Program-made: the position numbers and the translations under genes | The notes under the pieces: model-generated | The model's input: only the letters and a program-made list of their open reading frames with translations | The model's database searches: none | What the model was told of the DNA's origin: nothing | NCBI RefSeq assembly: GCF_030411735.1 | Contig: NW_026848180.1 | Span: 124,001 to 188,000 of the forward strand | Origin: Phialemonium atrogriseum | Taxonomy: Eukaryota; Ascomycota; Sordariomycetes; Cephalothecales; Cephalothecaceae | Reading direction: 5' to 3' | DNA: 64,000 nucleotides | In this document: piece by piece, positions 19,585-30,223 of the stretch | Position numbering within the stretch: position 1 is the first letter of the stretch | Layout of the letters: every line of letters starts with the position of its first letter

Positions 19585-21453
19585 TCACCAGGTCCGCGTC
19601 TTGCCGAATTTCCGCGCCAGTCTTGCCTCAACTGACTCGCACCGTCCCGTGGTCTCAAACTCCTTTGCTTCCTCGCAAATGGCAGACAGCTCACCAACCA
19701 GCGTTTCCACGCTGTACTTCCCGAAGTTCTCCGGTGCCCGGCACTGCTTGGCCTTGGCCGCCCAGAACTGCTTGATCTTGCCGTCTTCGTCGTACGGCAT
19801 GCACTCGCCAAAGGCCCGCCAGGTCTGGACGGCCTGCCGGGCCGTCTCGAGCGAAACCTCAAAAAGCTCCTTATGCAGCTTGCCGCAGCAGCAGTGCTCT
19901 TCTCGCCTGAACCCGCCGAGATACTGGTGTATCAGCGCCTCCACGCGCCAGGCCGCGCAAGGCACCGCCACATATGCGGTGATGTCGTCAACGTCCAGTT
20001 GGCACTGCCGCTTATAATGCCTTAGTCGCTGCTGTATTTCCAGCGGCTTGGTCGAGGCATTCCTTGGGGCTTGGGGGAAAGCACCGTTGTCCTCTTTGAG
20101 TCGCACGTGGCCGATTTTCATGTAGGATCTGCCGCGGGAGTTGCGGTTGCGGATGCGGACTGGAAAGTAGTAGACATAGCCGGGCCGCCTGGTGTCGTAG
20201 CCGCATGTCTCTTCCATCTTCTTCAACAAGCTGTATAGGGGCTCCGACTGCAGCCCGGGGCTGACCAAGGATTTAAACTTGGGGTTCCGGGGGGAACTTC
20301 GAACGGCCCTTGGGGAATTTTGAGTGACAGTGCTGCTACTACTCTGTTCCGTCCCATCGACCTCCTTCGAACAGCCCAAGACGCGTTCCTTGTTTACTGA
20401 GACGGGGATCGAAGAAGAAAAGGTGAGACTGGTTTCTTGGTGACTGGCACTGCTGGGTGCCGCTTTAGACGGAAGTGACCTCTCTAAGAGAAGCAGTTCA
20501 ATCTTCGCAGTGATGTCAGACACCGAGACCTCTTGCTTTCCAGTCAGAGTCACTCGCTTGGGCTTCTGCCGTGGGCTTCCGGCTGATGTCGACATATTCA
20601 GACTTGAGAGAGTCGTGTCCGCGCTCTCCAACTCCGCATCGGCCAAGCTGAACCCGGAGCGAGTTGACATGCGACTCCACGGTGACTCAAAGGGGCTCGA
20701 TTCGGGTCCGAGGGGCGACTGAGCGTCCAGTGGTGATGTAGGATATTCATGTCCCTCGTCATCCTCATCGCTGTCTTCCGACTCCGACGGCTCATGCTTC
20801 CATTTTGGTACGGGCAGAACAGCATCTTTTCGCACAAGCGGCGCCCGTCCGGAGAGGGGGAGGGCTGATATGGGGTTTCGATTTCCTCTCGGAGGGGTCA
20901 TGTGTAAGAACGACCGTCGTCCCTGCCCACGGGGGTCGGCTTTGGCTTTGATCGACAGTGGAGTAGTTGGCCTGGAGGGTAAACTCGTCGCCCAGTGCTC
21001 CGAAGACATGAGGGTCGGAGGCATGTCGAACAGCGCCCCGTCGTGCTCGGTCCTGGAAAGGCCATTCAACGCGAGGTATTCCCACCAAAGCTTTTCGCGC
21101 CACCGCCCATAGATGTATTCCGCCTGAGACTCTGCGGTTGTGCCATCTGGAAGACGTGGATGACGCAGCCCGCTACAGATGACTTTGTTGGAGAGAGTCT
21201 CGAGGAGCCTGTGCGCCAGCTGGGACGGCATCTGCACGTCCAGTAATTGTGACAGAAGGTTGGAGACTTCCGTGCCACGCTCTTTAGGGAGACGGCGTCC
21301 GCAATGCTTGGCTTTAGCCTTGGGCGCGTATGCCAAGCAAGACCTGCAGTCGTCTGCCAGGCCTAAAAATCCAGAGACAGAGGAACGGGAGTCGAATTCG
21401 ATAAGAACGACAGTCTGCCGTGCCTCGGGTAGTGGAATAAGAACGGGTGCCAT
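19585..21453 (-). CDS. T5orf172 (GIY-YIG superfamily-like) domain protein
   Basis: Intronless, 622 residues from ATG 21453 (MAPVLIPLPEARQ). The N-terminal third has a Cys pair (DDCRSCLAYAP) and helices. The middle is a long Ser/Pro/acidic disordered region with SP sites. The C-terminal 230 residues contain PGYVYYFPVRIRNR, SYMKIGHV, IQQRLRHYKRQCQLD and WRVEALIHQYLGGFRREEHC, followed by HKELFEV. This is the T5orf172 layout: 'Y-V-Y', K-I-G, R-L, EALIH and a C-rich F-xx-HxELF end. These domains are related to GIY-YIG nucleases and are common as expanded hypothetical families in moulds. Nuclease activity is not shown; the role is unknown. Confidence 0.82.
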   Translation of the reverse strand: MAPVLIPLPEARQTVVLIEFDSRSSVSGFLGLADDCRSCLAYAPKAKAKHCGRRLPKERGTEVSNLLSQLLDVQMPSQLAHRLLETLSNKVICSGLRHPRLPDGTTAESQAEYIYGRWREKLWWEYLALNGLSRTEHDGALFDMPPTLMSSEHWATSLPSRPTTPLSIKAKADPRGQGRRSFLHMTPPRGNRNPISALPLSGRAPLVRKDAVLPVPKWKHEPSESEDSDEDDEGHEYPTSPLDAQSPLGPESSPFESPWSRMSTRSGFSLADAELESADTTLSSLNMSTSAGSPRQKPKRVTLTGKQEVSVSDITAKIELLLLERSLPSKAAPSSASHQETSLTFSSSIPVSVNKERVLGCSKEVDGTEQSSSSTVTQNSPRAVRSSPRNPKFKSLVSPGLQSEPLYSLLKKMEETCGYDTRRPGYVYYFPVRIRNRNSRGRSYMKIGHVRLKEDNGAFPQAPRNASTKPLEIQQRLRHYKRQCQLDVDDITAYVAVPCAAWRVEALIHQYLGGFRREEHCCCGKLHKELFEVSLETARQAVQTWRAFGECMPYDEDGKIKQFWAAKAKQCRAPENFGKYSVETLVGELSAICEEAKEFETTGRCESVEARLARKFGKTRTW

Positions 21454-23572
21454 CTTACTAAGAATAACTGGCGAGTCTCTGCGGCCTTCACGATTCTACG
21501 ACCTGGAGAAGGGGAAACTCCATTCTTTTTAATGTCAAGTCCACGAGCACACAGGGGGGGTTGGTCACAGCAGCACACAGTCGCGCGGGTTCTGAGCTGC
21601 CTTGCCATTCTGCGTAAAAAGCCACTTATCCGGTCAATCATCATTGGTGCTCTCCGTACGTGTTGGTTCCAACTGCATGAGGCCCGTCAGCTTGCCATCC
21701 CGACCTCCAGGCGACTCCGAGGCAGGAAGCCAGGGGGCAGGAACAAATACGGACATATGTCCGCAAATTACTCCGTGGCTGTGCCACACTTTGTTTCAGT
21801 CCTGGTCCGTGGGCATAGTGGGGGCCAGGGGGTCCTGCTAGCGCCTGGGCGTCTATCTGGCGCAGGCGATAACGGACTAGGGAGCTGCAGCTGGTCGCAA
21901 AAGCAAACTGCCCTTGTTTCATGCCCGAAAATTGTCCCCAGCCACCACCCCCCTATGTTGCATGTTCACCCCCGCACCCGCGGGGGTGACTGTCCTTCGG
22001 CCCGCCGAGCCTGTAAGCAGTTCATCCATGGATCACGTTGCGCACAGGAACGCGACTGGCTTTCTCCAATGATTATTTGCGACAGCTGCGGCGATGTCAT
22101 ACAAACCTCCCAGCTCAAGCTAGGTATCCGTAGTCTCAACCAGATGCATGTGCAGACTCAAAAAGTCACACCGGATTTAAAACTGGACTCAGAAATGGTG
22201 CTGGAGTACCTGGATAGACGCATGGTATATTGACAGAGCCGAAGAAGTGGAACTGCTCAAAGTCAGATAGCTGTCAAAGATCGATGATTGCGGCGTCTGG
22301 CTTCGGGGGAATCACGGGCTCCAGCCCTGCAATCGGGCCTGACGTCCAGACACTTGTTAGTCGTTTGGATTCTTTCTTTAGAACAACCACATCTTCAACC
22401 AGTAAAGATTCAACAAGACAAGGGCCTATCGGACTGGACCTATTCTTGACGCCCAGATGCTAGCCAACAGCAAGTTGGAACGCTAGATTAACTCCAAGAC
22501 GCACAACCTGACTTATACCTGCACCTTGACGATGGGACAGTTTGGTCTTGGGAAGGTGGCAGACCCTATTATAGCCATTGGCGACATGGGATCTGGAACC
22601 GTTAACAGAAGCTTGGTAGAGTACTGCTTTGGTGAGAAATCAACCATGCAACCCTGACTCTAGTCCTAGGGTGGTGTGAGCCAGAAGTTTGTCAGTCAAG
22701 ACGACATCTTAAGAGTGTCACAAATTATCAGCGACACTACCAGTCTTTTGACCGGTTCCTATCCAGTGCAAAATTCGAGTCGAGAGATGCACTCTAGTTT
22801 CGGCTTCTAGACATGGCACGGGGCGGAGGTCGCAAAACATGAGACGGACAACTTCATTTCAAGGTAACGACGTGTTGCCTACGTAGCCTTACAGCCCTAA
22901 ATCGCTCATTCTGGTTTAAACACTTGGGTATGTCTCAAAATGCGTTTATATGCGCATCGTAAAGGGGGGAGTTTAGGACATCTTGAAAGTTGTGACGTTG
23001 AGGCTGGCAGGAAGGGGAACCTTCGGAGGATTTCACGCACCCAGCAACGCTAACCACGAATCAGACCACTCTATCCGTGTTCTCGAAGTTATCTTCAGTA
23101 ACAACACATCCAGCCTTGACGAATTCCCGCAGGCGAACTGCCTTGCCGACGTACTTGAAACCGTCAAAGACTGCCTCGTAGCGATCTAGTGCGTAGCCGA
23201 GGTCTCCACAATATGCTTATATGGGTTAGCTTTGATACTACAAACACTAAACACGTGGTAAAATTTTTGATAAAGCTGCCTGGAACTTACCTCTCTTCTC
23301 ACCTGCATACCAACTCCTTACTAGGAATACAGTATGCACTCACCAACTCACTCCTACCGCGTAACAGGGTATGTGCATACAATACTTGCTAACTGCCTAG
23401 CCACCTACCCACTTACTTGCAAAAGTGTCCCAGTTGATTTGACGGGCCAGGGGGAAAAAGGTCATTGCAGCGGAGGTGTCGGCAAAACTCCGGCTGTGGC
23501 GACCTGTTACGTAATACGTGGCAATTCCGCCAAGCGCTTCTTAGCTAAACACAAGGGAATAATTTAACCAGC
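21454..23572. other. Gene-poor region with coding-like debris
   Basis: Over 2.1 kb carry no full-length gene on either strand. One clean coding-like fragment is listed separately (23061-23210, minus). Another short frame near 22070-22230 on the plus strand (MIICDSCGDVIQTSQLKL) looks protein-like but leads nowhere. Stops interrupt every frame, consistent with decayed sequence. Confidence 0.45.
23061..23210 (-). pseudogene. Short coding-like fragment, family not recognised
   Basis: The minus strand reads 49 residues beginning CGDLGYALDRYEAVFDGF and continuing KYVGKAVRLREFVKAGCV to ...NTDRVV and a TGA. Codon choice is like the genuine genes here. No start or upstream exon was found in the neighbouring stop-filled sequence. 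It is probably the 3' remnant of a lost gene; I cannot name it. Confidence 0.35.
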
Positions 23573-23665
23573 GGTCCCGTAGCGGAGTGGTCACCGCGGT
23601 GTACTTATGGTTTCAAAATTTTGGAAGACATGCACAGGTCGAGGGTTCGAACCCCTCCGGGACCA
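23573..23665 (+). tRNA. tRNA-Ile (anticodon UAU) with 20-nt intron
   Basis: A complete cloverleaf is visible. The acceptor is ggtcccg/cgggacc with discriminator A at 23665. The D stem is gcgg/ccgc, and the anticodon stem is gtgta/tgcac with one G-T pair. The T arm is gaggg-ttcgaac-ccctc. The anticodon is TAT at 23606-23608. An intron of 20 nt (23610-23629) begins one base after the anticodon, the standard place for eukaryotic nuclear tRNA introns. The UAU isoleucine tRNA is known to carry an intron in yeasts, which agrees. The spliced length is 73 nt. CCA is not encoded. Decayed genes lie on both sides. Confidence 0.93.
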
Positions 23666-23811
23666 AATCACTCTTTTTGAGTTTTGATTTTTGTGATTTT
23701 TGGTTTTAAGGCGATGATGCTACGAGTGGGATTCAAGGTGATTCGGGACAAGGTGATTCGGGATTTTAATGTGAATGACTGTGGATCAAACAACGCTGTC
23801 CCTCCTTTAAC

Positions 23812-25526
23812 ATGAGAGAGAGTGAATTGCCTCCGCAAGAAGGCCCCACACGTAGAACATTCTCACAGCACTTAACCCGCTGGAAATCCAGTCATGGCTC
23901 CTTCGAGTCCTCCACGATGCCGCCAGCATTTACATCATTTTACTCTGGCACCATGCCCCCATCCCATCACGACTCTTTTCAGAGTCCCCCATTTCGTTAC
24001 ATCGGAGATGGAAGCTGTGATGGCTTCGAACAACCAGGCAAGTACAAGGGAGGCGGGCTGCACCCGGTCCCGCTCGGCAATATCCTGTCCGAGCCGTCGT
24101 CGTGTGTATCCGATTGTAAAATGCATCCGGGGTACCGCGTCGTTGTGAAACTTGGGTACGGCGAATTCGCCACAGTCTGGCTGGCTGTGGACATCCAGGA
24201 TGAGCAGGTACCTTAGTCTGCCTAGTTTTAGAACCACATTCTTGCGACTAAAACTTCGCAGACGCTTTTTGTCGCAATCAAGATCTGCGAAGCATTTGAA
24301 TCGTCTTCGCCCAAGTCATCCCCTTGGACCAGTGAAGAAGCGATACTGAAATCGCTGTCGTCGCCACGGTGCCGTCATTGAACTGGTCGATAGTTTCATC
24401 ATTAAAGAACCGAATGGGCACCATGCCGTCACCGAGGTGTGGTGTCGCTTAACGGCCTAGATACCGACGCCCGAGGCTCCCCATAGCTCTTGCGCCAGAT
24501 TATAGACGGCTTCGCACATTTGCACGAGCAGGGGATAGTGCATGGAGGTAGGTAGGCCCTTTGACTCCTCGACCTGCGGGCTGATGATGCGATGATGCGT
24601 GCTGACACAAATGACTATATCTAATTAGACCCTCACCCCGCCAACATTGGCATCGCAGCGCCGCTAATCCAGCACTTGTCCGAAGACAATATCGAGGATA
24701 CGTTGGGAACTCCGAATATTGTGCCGCTCGTCCGGCGTAGCAATTCCTTCCCGAGGGACTCAGCGCCCGCCTACATTGTCAGGGTCACCGAGGAGAACCT
24801 CGACTATTTTACTAACACAGATTAATGCCTTCCCGAGCTGGGAGAATATCATTATTAAGCTGTTGGACTTTGGGAGAGGCAAGCTGCCCCAGTATGCTAT
24901 CTTCTTCGGGGGCCTCCATTGACATCTTTCAGCCCGTAAAGTCGACGAAATTAACTCGATGCTAGGAGGGGTCCCCTACGCGTTCCGCCCTCCAGAAGTC
25001 TTTATGTTCGAGGAATCCCACGGCAAACTAGGCGACATGTGAAGCACGGTGGCCGACGTCTGGTCGCTGGGGTGTACGGTATGCGACTCTTCCCCATACC
25101 TGGTCGGTAATTGGTCACTGACAGTCGCCCAAAGATGTTCTATATCATGTTTAATTGTGACCTCATATCAACATGGGGCTCAGTCGACGACACTCTTCCG
25201 CAGATGTCTCGAACTTGGTGGTGACCAGCCCAACAATTGGCTCGAATTCTGGAATTCGCGCAAGAGCTGCAAGTCCTATGGCTTGTAACTCTCCAACTGC
25301 TGTTCCGTCCCGACATGCTCATGCTTTCAGCGCTTAGCAGGCCTGGTCGGATGTGAAAAACAAGATGCTATCCACGAAGCGTGTTTCCAGTGCCGAGGTC
25401 GACCTGTTCTTGGACCTATTGCAACAAATGATTGTGACCAGGCCGGGAAACAGGTGGACCATGGCCCAGCTTCTTGAACATCCCTTCTTTAGCAAAACGC
25501 GGACAAGAGAGGTCAAGATTATGTAG
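23812..25526 (+). pseudogene. Decayed SRPK-like protein kinase
   Basis: Pieces of an SR-protein-kinase-type domain run in order but in changing frames. They are GGGLHPVPLGNIL, YRVVVKLGYGEFATVWLAVD (glycine loop) and, after a plausible intron 24208-24261, FVAIKICEAFE (the VAIK lysine). Then come AVIELVDSFIIKEPNGHH, LRQIIDGFAHLHEQGIVHG, HPANIGIAAPL, IIKLLDFGRG, RPPEVFMFEESHGKLGDM followed by TGA, ADVWSLGC, and finally FLDLLQQMIVTRPGNRWTMA to HPFF. At least two frameshifts and several stops interrupt it (for example after 24340 and at the TGA after GDM). Heavy splicing could not restore one frame by eye. It was once a nuclear or cytosolic Ser/Thr kinase and is now presumably non-functional. Confidence 0.72.
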
Positions 25527-25987
25527 TATACCAAAGTCAGCTAGATGATGCTGCAGGGCCTGGAGCCCAGGGACTGCGGGCGGGGACGGGCAAATGCGCA
25601 GCGGGTGAAGGCGGGAGGCGAGGCTGCGGGCGGGCGAACAGGTGAACTAACGATCGAGAATTAAGTTCGATTCGCCTGGGTAACTTCTCGTTCCACTTGC
25701 CGGGACCAGAAATAATGCTGCTAGATAATATCGCTTGGCACTGGCCCATTCGGGAGCGTGTGTCGCAGATCGAGTCGAGCGGACCGTTAGGAGCCAATGG
25801 CTGTGCAAATATGAACGTTAAATGTAGGATGAAATACAGATTGGATTGGCTAACCCTGAGCAGGGATGAAATCCTGAGCAAGGATGTAGTGAGACAGGGC
25901 TCAGCCGCTGGACGCAATTATATACTCCCCTCAAAGTTTCCTATATTGGCCTGAGATGACTGCTCGGTCCCGTCTCTCTTTGTAGCA
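25527..25987. other. Intergenic region, no gene seen
   Basis: These 461 bp hold a short GC-rich stretch with ggcgggcg/gcgggcgg repeats near 25575-25640 and otherwise only short frames. It presumably contains the promoter of the DUF3176-type fragment downstream. Confidence 0.35.
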
Positions 25988-26620
25988 ATGGAGTCGGTTG
26001 AGCCCCCGTACACAAACAGGGGGACCCCGGGACCGTGGACCGCGACCGAAGTCCTCCTGAGTAACTATGACAGCCCGCTCAAAGCCCCTACACGCGTTAC
26101 CTACATCCCTCACCCGGAACAGCAGAAAACGCGTCCTTCCGCAAAGACACGCGATGATCGACAGACCTTTTGGTCAAAGGCAGTTGCCAGCGTGTCTCTA
26201 TGGCCGTACGAATTGCTGAGCGTCGTTCTCTCCATCTTGGCATTCCTCGCTATCATTGCCTTGCTGCGCGTTTATGAAGGCAAAAAAACTCTTGAGCAAT
26301 GGGAGCTGCCGATATCCCTCAACGCAGTCATTTCCATCCTAGCAGCCGTGTTCAAAGGCTCGCTCGCCATGCCTATTGCAGAAGAAAACAAGAGACAAGA
26401 AACCAAGCCTCGTTTCCCGCCCGGATCCTCTTCGGCGGCCCCCTCAAACAGCAGCCGCTCAATCATGCGATCGAGAACGACCGTCTGCAACACCTCCAGC
26501 CTCCGCCCCGGAACATACTCTCGAGGTTGGCCCCGACTTGAGGGAATCGCAAATCGCCCCCCGAGCTGGAGCTGCCGATTTTTCCAACCCCGCAGCCAAC
26601 CACTGGTGTTTGATTTTTAG
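25988..26620 (+). pseudogene. Truncated DUF3176-type membrane protein
   Basis: From ATG 25988 the frame reads a polar N terminus and then the first two membrane segments typical of DUF3176 proteins: WPYELLSVVLSILAFLAIIA followed by RVYEGKKTLEQWELPISLNA and a second hydrophobic stretch to SLAMPIAEENKRQE. Full-length members continue with 'AEALSQLKW' and about 400 more residues with a C-terminal helix. Here homology stops near position 26395. The remaining 75 residues, to the TAG at 26618-26620, are Ser/Arg-rich and unlike the family. The 3' part of the gene has been lost or replaced, and an F-box gene begins 50 bp later. A short functional product cannot be excluded. Confidence 0.6.
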
Positions 26621-26672
26621 CCCTCAACGGAGCATCTCCTCCATAATTTACTATCGGTCGCCCGAAAACGAC

Positions 26673-28001
26673 ATGCCTAATCTCCCTGAAGAGACCTTGC
26701 TGAGAATATTCTCATGCTTTCAACTGCCCCCGACTAAGACGAATAACTTGGAATGTAGCAGCAGATTCGAGCTAAGATCGCTGGCCAAGGCCCAGATTCT
26801 CGACGAAAAGATGCTGGCATCCCTTTGTCAAGTCTCCAAGACATTCCGCCGCATCGCAGAACCAATGCTCTACAACGCCCTGCTGGGATATCATGGTAGA
26901 CAGGGCTCGATATTTCTGAGAACATTGAGCCAACGACCGGACCTAGCCAGACTAGCGCGCCACCTGGAGATTGACGATTACTGTGGAGAGGAATCCATGG
27001 TCTAGGATGCCTTCGAAGCCGCTCGAGAATGGCTTGATATACCTTCAGACCCCAAAGACGGCATAGCCGAGGCTCTCCAATCCGACGACGACAGTCAACA
27101 GGGCGAGATTGCCTTCTTCGTGTCAATGATGCCCAACCTGCAAAGCCTCCAGATCACCGTGCCTGAGAGCAAAGGCATACTGCTGAGCCTCTTCCACGCG
27201 TTCGCCTCCGACAAGACCGGTACCCGGTTTTCGAAGCTGCACGATCTTGGTCTGCGCTATTGGGACACGGAGGATGCCATCTGCATGTGCGAGGCTGACG
27301 ACCTCCTTCTCGCACCGCCCGCGCTCGATACGTTTTGCGGCTTCGCGGTCAACTGGTGCAGGCCTCCCGAGACACCAAGGCCACTAGAATTCGAGCACAT
27401 TTCACCCCAGCACTCGCTCATCGATGGCCCCGGCCTCTCCTCTCTCCTCTCGCGGTGCCACAGGCTTCGGACCTTGAGTGTCACGTGGGGTAATGTGTGG
27501 GTCGGCGATTGTGATCTGGATTGGGATGAGATGGGCGACGCTCTGCGGCTTCATGCGCCCCTCCTCGAAAGGCTGCATCTGGATCCTATTCTAGCCTTCC
27601 GCTATACGGATGAAGAGAGCACTGGAAGGATAGGATCATTGGAGCAGCTGACAAGGCTTAAAGAACTTGAGCTTCCTCTTGAGATCCTTGTTGGCAGAGT
27701 GGAGAGTCCAGCAAGTGGGAGCGGTAACACGCTCCATAGTCTAGCCCAGTTGCTGCGGGCTTCATTAGAGAGCTTGCATCTATACTTAGCGCAGGACGGT
27801 GCTGAGGAGCTGGGTGAAGAGTTGTCCAAGCTCCTCGAGGTCGGCTCACAACTCGCGAACCTTCGGGAAATCCGCGTCGCCGGGCCGGGGTCGTGGAGAT
27901 TATGTATTAAACTGGTGGATGGGGTAATGGTCAAGGAGAATGTGTGGGAACGTCACCTGATCCCTCCCCCGATAGCTGCTTCCATCCCTCGTCGTCTTTG
28001 A
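26673..28001 (+). pseudogene. F-box/LRR-type protein interrupted by one in-frame TAG
   Basis: ATG 26673 opens an F-box-like N terminus (MPNLPEETLLRIFSCFQLPP ... ASLCQVSKTFRRIAEPMLY). It is followed by leucine-rich helical repeats (FFVSMMPNLQSLQITVPES, LSRCHRLRTLSV, HAPLLERLHLDP and others) to the stop at 28001. The frame is uninterrupted except for TAG at 27003-27005 between DYCGEESMV and DAFEAAREWL. No intron of usable length spans it. A CAG codon there would restore a 442-residue protein. F-box proteins recruit substrates to SCF ubiquitin ligases. It may be a recent pseudogene, a read-through gene or a sequencing error. Confidence 0.7.
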
Positions 28002-28731
28002 CGCCTTAAATACAGGAAGGTGGAGACGTCTTCCCCCTCTTTGTTTGTACAATTGGTGGGGTGGGCGGTTGGTTGACTTTTGCGACCTTTCTATTTCTCT
28101 CGGGTTCCCTTCCTTGTGGCGGGATAAGGATCACTAGGCCCCGCGAGATGCCGAGACGTGGCTCAGTCATCGGGGATGTACCCGGCTGAGAGCAGCAGTG
28201 CCAGCCGCGGATGAGTGCCACGCGGCAAGGGGGAGAGCAAGCAGAAAGATGGTGCGAAAGGGCGGAAGATCTAGTTGACAACCTCCATTGCGGCTTGTGG
28301 CCAGGACTGCGACTAATCACTTCTAATCTGGGCCACCTCCTACAATCAACACTCGCCTGCATAGTCGTCTCGCGCGTTCTAAGCGTGTATATAGATCAAG
28401 CTGCCTTATACATGGCGTCACCTGATTATTGGCCATCTGCGTTACTGAGCTTCGGCATTGACCCCGAAGCATACAACCTCGATATTATTCCCATCCAGGT
28501 CAAGGACGTACGCGGCTGATTCGAATGATCAACATCCCACACAGCAATATTAAAAGTCGATTTCTCGAAGCTGTTTCACCATCTCTCTCGAGACAACCCT
28601 CATCCTCCACCATAGCCATTCCGCTTCGAGGCAAACGAGCTTATTATAGTTCCTCAAACTAAATCATCAAGTTTCCCAGCACTAGAACAGCTCCAAAAAT
28701 CCCGAATCCATCGACAGACTTCCCACATCAG
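28002..28731. other. Intergenic region with one small possible ORF
   Basis: Between the F-box-like gene (plus) and the SDR (minus) the only protein-like frame is 28412-28519, listed separately. The rest shows no RNA gene or repeat. Confidence 0.35.
28412..28519 (+). CDS. Small ORF or first exon, function unknown
   Basis: ATG 28412 opens 35 codons beginning MASPDYWPSALLSFGIDPEA. The composition is protein-like. A GT donor-like gtacgc follows GTCAAGGAC at about 28507, so this could be a first exon, but no acceptor and continuation were found before the convergent SDR gene. Treat as tentative. Confidence 0.2.
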   Translation: MASPDYWPSALLSFGIDPEAYNLDIIPIQVKDVRG

Positions 28732-29451
28732 CTACCATGGCAGCCCAGTCCCATTATATAACAGAAACTTCCCCGTATCCGCCATCGTCAAAGACGCCAA
28801 CGTCCCCAGCACCCCCCTAGCGCTATCCCCAACCTCAACCACAGCCTCGGGTCCGCCCATCTCGGTCTTCACATGACCCGGATCGACGCACACGACCACA
28901 GCCCTGCCCCTCAGATGCCTAGCCTGGTGGACAGTCAGCATATTCAGCGCCGTCTTGCTGATGCTATACGGCGTGATCTCAGCGTTGATGCGCCCGTCCG
29001 TGAGCATGGCCAAGCTGCCGATGCCCGAGGTGATGTTGGCGACCACGGCGCCGTCGGCGAGGAGCGGCAGCACGGCCTGCAGGACCTTGGCGGGGCCGAT
29101 GACGTTGGTAGTGATGTGCGAGAGCAGCGCGTCGCTGGACAGGGTGAGGCTCGTCTCCTGGCGGGAGTGGAGGATGGCGGCGTTGTTGATGAGGACGTCG
29201 ATTTTGGTGTCTGTGCCGAGGGTCGAGGAGAGCTTCGAGGTTAGGGTGCTGATGGAGGTCTCCGATGATACGTCACACTCGATGATGTGGACTTTCCCGG
29301 GGCCGTCTTGCTGGAGCGCCGTGAGTGTGGTGATGTCGGCTGTTAGGCTTCGTATCACAGCAAAGACGGTGTTGGATGGGCTCGTAGCGAGCTGGCGAAC
29401 ATACTCCAACCCGATGCCCGCCCTGGCCCCTGTGATGACGTAGACTGTCAT
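28732..29451 (-). CDS. Short-chain dehydrogenase/reductase
   Basis: Intronless, 239 residues from ATG 29451. A classical SDR is visible: the cofactor loop YVITGARAGIGLEYV (TGxxxGIG), ECDV at the adenine-binding site, VLINNAAI (NNAG equivalent), the catalytic Ser in ITSGIGS, YSISK (YxxxK), and DPGHVKTEMGG after it. The length is normal for a single-domain SDR. The fungal group with an IGLEYVRQL start is a common uncharacterised family of cytosolic NAD(P)H-dependent oxidoreductases. The substrate is unknown. The stop is 9 bp downstream of an alternative run of short frames; nothing suggests disruption. Confidence 0.88.
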   Translation of the reverse strand: MTVYVITGARAGIGLEYVRQLATSPSNTVFAVIRSLTADITTLTALQQDGPGKVHIIECDVSSETSISTLTSKLSSTLGTDTKIDVLINNAAILHSRQETSLTLSSDALLSHITTNVIGPAKVLQAVLPLLADGAVVANITSGIGSLAMLTDGRINAEITPYSISKTALNMLTVHQARHLRGRAVVVCVDPGHVKTEMGGPEAVVEVGDSARGVLGTLASLTMADTGKFLLYNGTGLPW

Positions 29452-30223
29452 GTTTTGTTGCCGATGAATCCAAGCTTGTTCCGGGAGTGGGTATTCGAGT
29501 TCAACGGTTACTGTGATGCTAAGTCCTGCCCAAGTCTGTGATCTTCGACGGCCTTGGAATCTGGTACAGATATATATATCCCAACATCGGCGTCAAATAT
29601 AGCCTGGGCGGACGAGATGCAGCGGTATTCACCGGCGTTAAGACACGGGATTATGATAAACTCCACGACGGGAGGTGCGATGTGGTGATAACGGAGAGCA
29701 GAGGAGTTGTTTCGGCGGCTCCGAGCTCACACGGCAGCTAGTCAATGCGACTTTGACGACTATCTTGGATAATATCCACCATTCACGGTAACATATTCAT
29801 CGTCCCGGTCACTCCTCCCCGGCGTTTGGACGTCTGGTCTGGCGTAAAGGGAGCGTACGGCAAATCTTCGGGGCATGATGGCGAACCCGGGCCGGATGCC
29901 GCAGTTCACGACGAGCCTTGAGCGGTTGTTCATGGAACACAGATCCAATCGGGTAAGAGGTGCGACTAGCGTTACATATTTGGCTGGAGTAGTAAGATGG
30001 GGTAAGAACTGAAAAGAAGCTGGCATCAATGTCGCATTTGTCAGCCAGTAACCCCCAGCAATGAACATTCCAGACTCGTAACTCGCACTCCCGACATCCC
30101 TAGCTCACCGATGAGTCACTGCTACGAGGTAAATTTCCGATTATTGCCCGGCTGCATTTCGTGGTGAGCGTGCAGTTGTACAATACGGATATTATCATCA
30201 AACCCTCACCAGGTTCACGGCGT
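29452..30223. other. Intergenic region, no gene seen
   Basis: This stretch lies between the SDR start and repeat copy B. It contains only short frames and a tatatata-type run near 29570. The first 100 bp upstream of 29451 should be the SDR promoter. Confidence 0.35.

Noticed and set aside
21532..22233. A 233-codon plus-strand frame in the gene-poor zone
   Set aside because: Composition is random-like (many Cys, His, Arg and Ser), and no conserved segment is found apart from the short MIICDSCGDV stretch.
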